Source: Sphingomonas sp. IC081
GTDB taxonomy: Bacteria; Pseudomonadota; Alphaproteobacteria; Sphingomonadales; Sphingomonadaceae
Assembly (NCBI RefSeq): GCF_006874585.1
Contig: NZ_CP029762.1
Coordinates: 124,001-188,000, forward strand
DNA length: 64,000 nucleotides
Direction of reading: 5' to 3'
The notes beneath the pieces were generated by a model. The model had not been told where the DNA came from. It ran no database searches and saw only the letters and a list, made by a program, of their open reading frames with translations. This document shows positions 16,757 through 23,693 of this stretch, piece after piece. Numbering within the stretch: the stretch's first letter is position 1; each line of letters opens with the position of its first letter. A program made the position numbers and the translations under genes.

Positions 16757-17626
16757 TCAGGCGCCGTGGGGATCGAGCAGTCCGGCGGCGGCCACCACCA
16801 GCACGACGGCAAGGCCGCAGGCCATCTCCAGCACCAGCGAGCGGGCCAGTCGCCGCGCGGCGCCGGGCATCCGTGCTTCGAGCGCGGGCACGAGTATCCA
16901 GCGATTGCGCGCGGCCAGCCCCAGCATCAGCGCGAACAGCACGATCTTCAGCGCGATCAGGCGGGGCCAGGACCCCGACGGCCAGCTGCCGCCGCTGATC
17001 AGCCAGGCATTGGTCGCCCCGGTCACCAGCAGCACGGCCACGACCAGCGTGCCGGTGCGGGCAAAGGCGGCGAGGCTGTGGGCCACGCCGGCCTCCCGCC
17101 CGTTGCCGCGCATGTCCGCCAGGAACGCAAGCATCGCCCCCAGCCAGAGTGCGGCGGCGGCCAGGTGGAGCACGTCGCCCGCGCGCAGCAGGTCGCCGCC
17201 AAGGGCTTCACCGGCTCCGGCATGACCCGCCCAGGCGGCGCTGGCGAGCGCGGCCAGTGCCGGGGGGGCCAGCAGTGAGGGGGCGGGGCGCAGGACGAGG
17301 GCGGCCACGAACAGGGCCAGCGCCGCGGCGCGAACGGTGAGCAGCGTGCCCAGCGGAGTGGCGCCGATCACGGCGGTGAATGTCTCGCGGTCGAGCTCGG
17401 CCAGCGGGATTGCCGCCATCGCCGCGACATTGGCCATTGCCCACCACAGCGATGCCGCTGCCGCGCCGGCGGCGAGCACCGCCAGGGCGAGGCGGGCGGG
17501 CGTGCCGAAGCGGGCCCCGGCCGCGGACCGGGGCCCTTCGATCAGGGCGTGGAACGGCAGGCCCGCGGCCATCAGCAACAGCGCATAACTGACGAAGCGC
17601 GCGGCGACGAGACTGCCGTTTTCCAT
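16757..17626 (-). CDS. copD: Copper resistance membrane protein CopD
   Basis: This 289-residue polytopic membrane protein has about eight hydrophobic segments, beginning MENGSLVAARFVSYALLL and including the conserved GHAGAGEALGGDLLRAGDVL and LHLAAAALWLGAML segments with His. CopD works with CopC in copper handling at the inner membrane. It starts 4 nt after the copC stop. The open frame extends upstream into copC, but the ATG at 17626 matches the family N-terminus. Confidence 0.85.
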   Translation of the reverse strand: MENGSLVAARFVSYALLLMAAGLPFHALIEGPRSAAGARFGTPARLALAVLAAGAAAASLWWAMANVAAMAAIPLAELDRETFTAVIGATPLGTLLTVRAAALALFVAALVLRPAPSLLAPPALAALASAAWAGHAGAGEALGGDLLRAGDVLHLAAAALWLGAMLAFLADMRGNGREAGVAHSLAAFARTGTLVVAVLLVTGATNAWLISGGSWPSGSWPRLIALKIVLFALMLGLAARNRWILVPALEARMPGAARRLARSLVLEMACGLAVVLVVAAAGLLDPHGA

Positions 17627-17630
17627 CGGC

Positions 17631-18005
17631 TCAGCGAACCGTGAAGCTGTAGGAGCCTTCGATGCGGTGCTGGTCGGCGGCAACCGCGTGCCAGGTCAGC
17701 TGGTAGGTGCCGGTCGGCAGCGGACGCGGGAGGGCGACGGTCATCGTCTTGCCCTTGGCCTTGGCGGTGATGCCCTTGATCGGCATCGGCTGATGGTTGG
17801 CCATGCCGGGCATGCCGGTCATCACCAGGTCGATGCCCGAAAGCGGGGCAACGAGGTCTTCCGAGAAAGTCAGCGCGATCGAGGTCGGCTTGGCGACCGC
17901 CGAATTGGCGGCAGGCGTGGCGCTCAGCAGCTTGGGGTGGGCAAGGGCAACGGCGGGAACGGCGGCAACCGCGAGAATGGCGGCGGCAAGTGCAGGAAAA
18001 CGCAT
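17631..18005 (-). CDS. copC: Periplasmic copper-binding protein CopC
   Basis: This 124-residue periplasmic beta-sandwich protein has a signal peptide (MRFPALAAAILAVAAVPAVA) with cleavage before HPKLL, so the N-terminal His becomes a copper ligand as in the CopC family. Also present are TFSEDLVAPLSGIDL, a short MTGMPGMANHQPM Met/His stretch, and the C-terminal signature HAVAADQHRIEGSYSFTV. An ECF-type promoter lies about 60 nt upstream. The ATG at 18005 is chosen because a signal peptide follows directly. Confidence 0.9.
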   Translation of the reverse strand: MRFPALAAAILAVAAVPAVALAHPKLLSATPAANSAVAKPTSIALTFSEDLVAPLSGIDLVMTGMPGMANHQPMPIKGITAKAKGKTMTVALPRPLPTGTYQLTWHAVAADQHRIEGSYSFTVR

Positions 18006-18061
18006 GTGGGGGCTCCGATCCTTGAGGTCCGGGCGAACGAGCTTGCCCGGACTTGCAGGAA

Positions 18062-18092
18062 CCCATACGCAGGGCGGGACGGGCATCCCTCA
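18062..18092 (-). promoter_or_regulatory. Predicted ECF-sigma promoter of copCD
   Basis: Read leftward, TGAGGGAT (18092-18085) is followed after 15 nt by CGTATGG (18069-18063). The same pair with equal spacing occurs on the opposite strand before the cnrY-like gene, and again before copA. Predicted transcription starts near 18055, giving a leader of about 50 nt before copC. Confidence 0.65.
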
Positions 18093-18121
18093 AGCCCGGC
18101 GCAAATTTTTCGACGCGACGA

Positions 18122-18150
18122 TGAGGGATGACGCTGCGCCCGCGCGTATC
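18122..18150 (+). promoter_or_regulatory. Predicted ECF-sigma promoter of cnrYXH-like operon
   Basis: TGAGGGAT (18122-18129), 15 nt spacer, then CGTATC (18145-18150). It is the mirror image of the copC promoter, with the two -35 elements forming an inverted repeat 29 nt apart. This suggests autoregulation of the sigma operon together with copCD. Confidence 0.65.
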
Positions 18151-18194
18151 GGCGGGTGAGAAGCGAAATACGACAGGCAGACGGGAACAGGCCG

Positions 18195-18470
18195 ATGAAC
18201 GAAGTGGACCAGATGTTCGCGCTCTTGCGCGGCGAACCGCTGCCCGGCGCGCTGGGCGGGATCGACGGCGCGGTCATGGCCGGCCTCGCCTCCGGGCGGG
18301 AACGCCGGGCGGTGCGCCGCGGACTGGTGCTTGCCTGCAGCGTGGCGGCGGTGGTCGGGCTGGGGGGCGGCCTCGCCTTGCCGGTCCCCGCTTTCGAACG
18401 GGATCACGGGCACGGCGAGCCGCTGCTGGGCATGCCGGCCGCAGCGCCGTCGCACTTGCTGGCCAGCTGA
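18195..18470 (+). CDS. CnrY-like anti-sigma factor candidate
   Basis: This 91-residue protein has a cytosolic N-terminus (MNEVDQMFALLRGEPLPGAL), one transmembrane helix (LVLACSVAAVVGLGGGLALP) and a short His-containing periplasmic tail. Size, topology and position immediately before a CnrX-like sensor and an ECF sigma factor match CnrY, which holds the sigma factor at the membrane. Direct similarity to CnrY is weak, so the role is inferred from context. An upstream ATG at 18156 is possible but lies at the predicted transcription start. Confidence 0.65.
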   Translation: MNEVDQMFALLRGEPLPGALGGIDGAVMAGLASGRERRAVRRGLVLACSVAAVVGLGGGLALPVPAFERDHGHGEPLLGMPAAAPSHLLAS

Positions 18471-18473
18471 CCG

Positions 18474-18911
18474 ATGCGCAGTGGCTATCGGTACGTTCTG
18501 GTCGCGCTTGCGGCGTTTCTGGTCGCTCTAGGGGCGCTTTGGCTGGGGCAGGCGCTGCGGGGCGAGGAGCCTCAGGAAAGCCGCATCCATGTGCTGCTGC
18601 ACCGCGAGCTGGACCTCGATTCCGGGCAGAAACAGAGGATCGAAGCGCTGGAGCGGGGTTTTGCCGCCCGTCGCAGCCAGCTGGAAGGCGAACTGCGCGC
18701 CGCCAATGCCGATCTCGCCCGCGCCATCGAGCATGAACATGCCTATGGCCCGGACGTGGAAAAGGCAGTCGATCGCTCGCACATGGCCATGGGCGAATTG
18801 CAGAAGGCGACCCTCCAGCACGTCTTCGCGATGCGCGCCGTATTGCGCCCGGAGCAGACCGGCCGCTTCGACAAGGCCGTCGCCGAAGCCCTGACCAAGC
18901 CGCAGGACTGA
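18474..18911 (+). CDS. CnrX-like periplasmic heavy-metal sensor
   Basis: This 145-residue membrane-anchored sensor has an N-terminal helix (YVLVALAAFLVALGALWLG) followed by a four-helix periplasmic domain. Residues matching the CnrX metal site are visible: H-x3-H in HVLLHREL, Glu in SQLEGEL, and H-x3-M in QHVFAMRAVL. In Cupriavidus CnrX senses Co/Ni and passes the signal through CnrY to CnrH. The cop genes around it suggest copper or a mixed signal here; the metal is inferred. It starts 3 nt after the CnrY-like gene. Confidence 0.75.
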   Translation: MRSGYRYVLVALAAFLVALGALWLGQALRGEEPQESRIHVLLHRELDLDSGQKQRIEALERGFAARRSQLEGELRAANADLARAIEHEHAYGPDVEKAVDRSHMAMGELQKATLQHVFAMRAVLRPEQTGRFDKAVAEALTKPQD

Positions 18912-18917
18912 CCCGGC

Positions 18918-19505
18918 GTGGCCGCGCCGCAAGGGGACGATAAAGCCGCCGTCGCGGCCGCGCTTGCCGGGCGCCAGGCGGGCTTCACCGCGCTGATGGA
19001 TGCCCACCGCGACGCCGTGTTCCGCATGGTGCGCGGCCACCTCGGCAACGAGGCGGACGCGCTGGACGTGACGCAGGAGAGCTTCGTCGCCGCCTTCCTT
19101 GCCCTGCATCGCTACGATCCGGCCCGGCCCTTCCGCGGCTGGATCCTGCGCATCGCCCTCAACAAGTGTCACGACTGGGCGCGGCGCCGCAAGGTTCGGC
19201 GATTTTTCGCCTTTGCGCTGCCGATCGAGGAGGCCGCGGGGGTTGCGGATGAGGGCCACGATCCCGAGCAGGCACTGGCCTCGCGCAGGGAAGTGGCGCG
19301 CATCCACGCCGATATCGCCGCATTGCCCGATGCCTTGAAGGAGCCGCTGCTGCTCTGTGCGCTGGAGGGCCTGTCGCAGGAAGAGGCCGCCGCGATCCTC
19401 GGCATCAGCCGCAAGGCCGTGGAAACGCGGATCTATCGTGCGCGCAGGCATCTTGCACATTGGAACGGGGCAGGGAATAGTGATGCGGGCGGCGGCGATC
19501 CATGA
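18918..19505 (+). CDS. ECF RNA polymerase sigma factor, CnrH-like
   Basis: This 195-residue ECF sigma factor has sigma-2 (GFTALMDAHRDAVFRMVRGH, then DVTQESFVAAFLAL and RPFRGWILRIALNKCHDWAR) and sigma-4 (LPDALKEPLLLCALEGLSQE, AAAILGISRKAVETRIYRAR). It starts at a GTG 6 nt after the CnrX-like sensor stop. It is the likely reader of the TGAGGGAT-N14/15-CGTAT promoters found upstream of its own operon, copC and copA. Confidence 0.85.
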   Translation: MAAPQGDDKAAVAAALAGRQAGFTALMDAHRDAVFRMVRGHLGNEADALDVTQESFVAAFLALHRYDPARPFRGWILRIALNKCHDWARRRKVRRFFAFALPIEEAAGVADEGHDPEQALASRREVARIHADIAALPDALKEPLLLCALEGLSQEEAAAILGISRKAVETRIYRARRHLAHWNGAGNSDAGGGDP

Positions 19506-19678
19506 CGGGTACAGGGGGCGGCGTGCAACCGTTCGCAGGATTGTGCATTGAGGATTCCGGGGCGCACGAAATTTGTCGTATAATAGATAGAATTTATGGA
19601 AAATTCGATCGATTAAACCCTTAGGCCAATCCAAGCGTCTATTTTAGAGACAGCGCGGTGCGCTAACGAGGATCGCAG
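19506..19678. other. Intergenic region before GGDEF/EAL gene
   Basis: This 173-nt AT-rich stretch contains a TATAAT-like hexamer (around 19579) as a candidate -10 for the downstream gene. No matching -35 at normal distance and no ECF motif like those of the cop genes is present. Confidence 0.4.
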
Positions 19679-21820
19679 ATGGACACCCCCCGCCATTCCC
19701 CCGTGGCCAAGCGAAGTACCGGAGCGATGGTCGCAATTTCTGCGATGACGCTCGGTGCGGCGGTGAGCTTGTGGGTTGCCGCGGGTGCCTTGAACAGCCG
19801 GGAGTCCCAGCGCCAGGTCGAGCAAGTGCGCGGTGCGATCTCCCGTGCGCGGCATAATTCCGACGAACAGGCCAAGGCGCTGGGTCAGCGGCATGAACTT
19901 GCCCGTCAGCTGGCCGCCAACGGGCCCGACGGTGCGGCTGAATGGCTCGACGAGGAACTGGGCCAGCCGGCCACGGCAACGGTGAGCACGAAGACGGTCC
20001 TGATCGCCGGGCGTGACGGTGCGGTCTACGGTTTTGCCGAAGGCGGTCGCCTGTCCACCCGCGAGATGGAGCCCCTGGCCCAGTCGGTCTCGGACATGGT
20101 CCATGCTGGCGGGGCGACCACCGATGTCCGCAACATCAACGGCGTTCCTGCCGTTGTCTCCGCCGCGCCGATCGCGCCGTCTGCCCCGATTTCCGGGGGC
20201 GAGGGCAGCGCGTTGAAGCTGGTCACGTTCACCTACTTCGATGACCCCACGATCGCCCGCTGGGCCAACGCGTTCATGCTGGAGCGGCTGGCGCTGCTGT
20301 CGCCGCGCCGACCCGTGCCGGCCGGCTGGCGGCAGGTCAGGCTGGCCGGAAACGGCGGCGAAACCATCGGCAGGATGGCCTGGCAGCCCGACCGTCCCGG
20401 CGATGTCCTGACGCGCTACATCCTGCCTGCCGAACTGGTGTTCGGGGCCATCGTCCTCGCCTTGTTCTGGGGCATGGCGCACCGGGCGCGGACTTCGACG
20501 ACGCGGGTGAACTATCTCGAGCGGTTCGATCCGACCACGGGTCTCGTCAACCGCGCGACCTTCATGATGCGGCTCGACCAGATTGCCGGCAATCACCCCT
20601 GCCAGCTGCTCCGGCTCGACATCGACGATTTCAGCGCGATCAACGATGCGTTCGGCCTGCCCGGCGGGGACGAGGTCATTCGGGAATTCAGCAAGCGGCT
20701 GGTCAAGGTGTTCAGCGCCGACCGCTGCCTGATCGCCCGGCTCGATGGCGACGAATTCGCCATTCTCGTGCTTGGGGCGGGCCAGATTCATTCGCTGGGC
20801 CCAAAGGCGACGCAGGTCTTTGTCGAGAAGCGGCGGCGCGGGCATCCCACCACGACCATCACGCTGTCCGCGGGCATCGCCGCGGCCCCCGAACATGGCC
20901 ATACCGCCGAAGACCTCATGCAGAATGCCGACATCGCGCTGGGTGCGGCCAAGGCGGCGGGATCGGCCCATCACGTCATCTTCGATCCGGCGCTGGGCCA
21001 GGCGTTCAAGTCGCGCAAGGATCTCGAAGCGCAGATGAAGCAGGCCATCGACGAACAGGGCTTCGAACTGTTCTACCAGCCCATCGTCGATCTGCGCACG
21101 ATGCGTCCCAACGGGGTCGAGGCGCTGCTGCGCCTGAAGCAGGGCGCCTCGGCCACACCGGCGGAATTTGTGCCGGTCATCGAGAAGCTGGGGCTGATGC
21201 CGCAGCTCGGCGGCTGGATCATCGCGCAGGCCTTTGCCGACAGCCGCAAGTGGCTGGGGCTGAAGACGTCGATCAACCTGTCGCCGCTTCAGCTTGAAAA
21301 TCCGGCGCTGCTCGACCAGATCGACTTCCACCGCGCCCGCTACAACGTCAGCCCGGCCTCGATCGGGTTCGAGATCACCGAAGGCATTCTCCTCGCCGAT
21401 TCCGACACCGTCCGCAGCAATCTCGTAGGTCTGCGCCAGCGCGGTTATACGCTGGCGCTGGACGATTTCGGCACCGGCTACTCCTCGCTCAGCTACCTGT
21501 CGGAGTTCGACATCCAGCGCCTGAAGCTCGACAAGAGTTTTGTCAGCGGAGGCCGCACCCAGAGCGAACGCAGCGCTGCGCTGGTCCGCGGGGTCATCGA
21601 CATCTGCCACCGCCTCGGGATCCAGGTCGTGGCGGAAGGCATCGAGGAAGAGGAAGAGGCCCGCATCCTGCAGGACTGGTCGTGCGACTATGCGCAGGGC
21701 TATCATTTCGGGCGCCCCGCCCCGGTTTGGGCAACCAAGCGCACGATTGCCATGCTGCGGCAGAAGGTTGCCGAAAGCGAAGTGGCCGAAGGCCCGGAGC
21801 AGCGTTTGACGATTGTCTGA
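19679..21820 (+). CDS. Membrane GGDEF/EAL cyclic-di-GMP protein
   Basis: This 713-residue membrane protein has two transmembrane helices (about 14-36 and 255-275) flanking a periplasmic sensor domain, then GGDEF (about 285-435) and EAL (about 445-695) domains. The GGDEF signature is altered to DGDEF (RLDGDEFAIL), so cyclase activity is doubtful. The EAL set is complete: EALLRL, NLSPLQL, FEITEG, LALDDFGTGYSSL, LKLDKSF and VVAEGIE. It is therefore probably a c-di-GMP phosphodiesterase. It lies between the sigma operon and copAB, which may tie metal stress to biofilm behaviour; that link is inference. Confidence 0.88.
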   Translation: MDTPRHSPVAKRSTGAMVAISAMTLGAAVSLWVAAGALNSRESQRQVEQVRGAISRARHNSDEQAKALGQRHELARQLAANGPDGAAEWLDEELGQPATATVSTKTVLIAGRDGAVYGFAEGGRLSTREMEPLAQSVSDMVHAGGATTDVRNINGVPAVVSAAPIAPSAPISGGEGSALKLVTFTYFDDPTIARWANAFMLERLALLSPRRPVPAGWRQVRLAGNGGETIGRMAWQPDRPGDVLTRYILPAELVFGAIVLALFWGMAHRARTSTTRVNYLERFDPTTGLVNRATFMMRLDQIAGNHPCQLLRLDIDDFSAINDAFGLPGGDEVIREFSKRLVKVFSADRCLIARLDGDEFAILVLGAGQIHSLGPKATQVFVEKRRRGHPTTTITLSAGIAAAPEHGHTAEDLMQNADIALGAAKAAGSAHHVIFDPALGQAFKSRKDLEAQMKQAIDEQGFELFYQPIVDLRTMRPNGVEALLRLKQGASATPAEFVPVIEKLGLMPQLGGWIIAQAFADSRKWLGLKTSINLSPLQLENPALLDQIDFHRARYNVSPASIGFEITEGILLADSDTVRSNLVGLRQRGYTLALDDFGTGYSSLSYLSEFDIQRLKLDKSFVSGGRTQSERSAALVRGVIDICHRLGIQVVAEGIEEEEEARILQDWSCDYAQGYHFGRPAPVWATKRTIAMLRQKVAESEVAEGPEQRLTIV

Positions 21821-21886
21821 CGCCGGGGCTCCCCATCGCCGCAACCGGGGGTGGGGCACTTGCAGCGGTGTTTTTTGACGGTTGCG

Positions 21887-21916
21887 TGAGGGATACCTGC
21901 CAAGGGCGCGTATCCC
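21887..21916 (+). promoter_or_regulatory. Predicted ECF-sigma promoter of copAB, leaderless
   Basis: TGAGGGAT (21887-21894), 14 nt spacer, then CGTATCCC (21909-21916), matching the two divergent promoters at copC and cnrY. Transcription would begin close to 21921, essentially at the copA ATG, so the mRNA would have little or no leader. No good Shine-Dalgarno sequence is present, in agreement. Confidence 0.65.
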
Positions 21917-21920
21917 ATGC

Positions 21921-23693
21921 ATGATGCCGAACGACAGTTTCCATCGCTCCCTGCTGCAGCGCAGGCGTTTCCTGGCCCTTGGCGGCGCCTTTGCGGGCAG
22001 CCTCGGCATGGCGGGCCTGTTCCCGGCCTGGGCGCGAAGCGGCACGCCGGGCATCGTTCACGCCAGTACCGATTCCGGCGTTCTTTCGGGCAATTCCATC
22101 GCGCTGCAGATCGGGGAGAGCCACTTTTCGACCGGTGGCCGTTCGGGGCACGCGGTAACCGTCAACGGCACGCTGCCGGCGCCGCTGTTGCGCCTGCGTG
22201 AAGGCGAAAAGGTGCGGATCGCCGTCACCAACCGCCTGAAAGAGCAGACCTCGATCCACTGGCACGGGCTGCTGGTGCCGTTCCAGATGGACGGCGTTCC
22301 GGGCGTGAGCTTCCCCGGCATCGATCCCGGCGAGACGTTCGTCTACGAGTTCCCGCTCATCCAGTCGGGCACGTACTGGTATCACTCGCACTCGGGCATG
22401 CAGGAGGCGGAAGGGCTGTTTGGTCCGATCGTCATCGATCCCGCCGGTGCCGATCCGATCGCCTGCGACCGTGAGCATGTGCTGGTGCTGTCGGACTGGA
22501 GCCCGATCCATCCGCACGAACAGATGCGCCGCCTGAAGATGATGGGCGGCTATTTCAACCGCCAGCGCCAGACGCTGTCGGGACTGCTCGCGGGCAAGGA
22601 CCAGTCGCTGGCCGACCGCCTCGCCTGGGCCAAGATGCGCATGGACGCGACCGACATCTCGGACGTGACCGGCTCGACCTACAGCTTCCTCGTCAACGGC
22701 CACGGCAATGCGGAGAACTGGACCGGGCTTTTTGCACCGGGCGAGAAAGTGCGCCTGCGCGTCATCAATGCGTCGGCGATGACCAACTTCAACTTCCGCA
22801 TTCCCGGCCTGCCGCTGACCGTGGTGGCGGCGGACGGCAATCCCGTGCAGCCGGTCGAGACCGATGAAGTGCAGATCGCGATTGCCGAGACTTACGACTT
22901 CATCGTCGAGCCCGGTTCGGCGGAAAGCTACGGCGTGATCGCCGAGGCTATCGACCGCTCCGGCCAGGTCCGCGCGACACTGGCGCAGCGGGTGGGCCTT
23001 GTCGGAGAAACGCCGAAGCTGCGCGAGCGGCCGGTGCTCACCATGCGCGACATGGGCATGGACATGGAGGGGATGGACATGGGCGAGGGCGGCGTGATCG
23101 ACCTCAGCAAGCCTGCCAACAGTTCGATGAGCGGCCACTCGATGTCGATGCGCGATCCCTCGGTCGCGCCCGGCGTGAAGATGGGGCCGGGCGTCGCCAC
23201 GCTCTCGCCGATGCCGGTGGACCGGCTTGCCGACCGCCCGACCGGGCTGGAAAGCGCCGACCACCGCGTGTTGACGTATGCCGACTTGCGCTCGCGCGAC
23301 CCCAATCCCGATCCGCGCGTGCCGAGCCGCCAGATCGACGTGCATCTGACCGCCAACATGGAACGGTACATGTGGTCGATGGACGGCGAGGCGATGTCGG
23401 AAAATCCGGCGCCGATCCCGTTCCGTCTGGGCGAGCGCGTACGCGTCAATCTCGTCAACGACACGATGATGCCGCACCCGATCCACATCCACGGCCACTT
23501 CTTCGAACTGGTCAGCGGCGAGCCGGGAAACCGCGCGCGCAAGCACACCATCAACGTGCTGCCGGGCGGAAAGGCGTCGTTCGATCTCACGGCCGATGCC
23601 GAGGGCGACTGGGCGTTTCACTGTCACATGCTTCTGCACATGCATGCGGGGATGATGCGCGTGGTGACGGTGCGCCGGGAGGGAGAAGCCTGA
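21921..23693 (+). CDS. copA: Multicopper oxidase CopA (copper resistance)
   Basis: This 590-residue periplasmic multicopper oxidase has a Tat signal (QRRRFLALGGAFAGSLGMAG). Copper-site motifs are IHWHGLLVPF, TYWYHSHSG, HPIHIHGHFFEL and the T1/T3 motif HCHMLLHMHAGM. A Met-rich insertion near residues 375-410 (MRDMGMDMEGMDMGEGG and MSGHSMSM) is typical of copper-resistance CopA/PcoA. The double ATG at 21921 is preferred; the frame is open to a TTG at 21882, which lies upstream of the predicted promoter. The stop overlaps the copB start. Confidence 0.92.
   Translation: MMPNDSFHRSLLQRRRFLALGGAFAGSLGMAGLFPAWARSGTPGIVHASTDSGVLSGNSIALQIGESHFSTGGRSGHAVTVNGTLPAPLLRLREGEKVRIAVTNRLKEQTSIHWHGLLVPFQMDGVPGVSFPGIDPGETFVYEFPLIQSGTYWYHSHSGMQEAEGLFGPIVIDPAGADPIACDREHVLVLSDWSPIHPHEQMRRLKMMGGYFNRQRQTLSGLLAGKDQSLADRLAWAKMRMDATDISDVTGSTYSFLVNGHGNAENWTGLFAPGEKVRLRVINASAMTNFNFRIPGLPLTVVAADGNPVQPVETDEVQIAIAETYDFIVEPGSAESYGVIAEAIDRSGQVRATLAQRVGLVGETPKLRERPVLTMRDMGMDMEGMDMGEGGVIDLSKPANSSMSGHSMSMRDPSVAPGVKMGPGVATLSPMPVDRLADRPTGLESADHRVLTYADLRSRDPNPDPRVPSRQIDVHLTANMERYMWSMDGEAMSENPAPIPFRLGERVRVNLVNDTMMPHPIHIHGHFFELVSGEPGNRARKHTINVLPGGKASFDLTADAEGDWAFHCHMLLHMHAGMMRVVTVRREGEA

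Noticed and set aside
21820..21880. Terminator after the GGDEF/EAL gene
   Set aside because: A GC-rich stretch and a T-run exist but no convincing stem directly precedes the T-run.
19613..22054. 813-codon leftward frame over the GGDEF/EAL gene
   Set aside because: Shadow of the sense gene, which has complete catalytic motifs.
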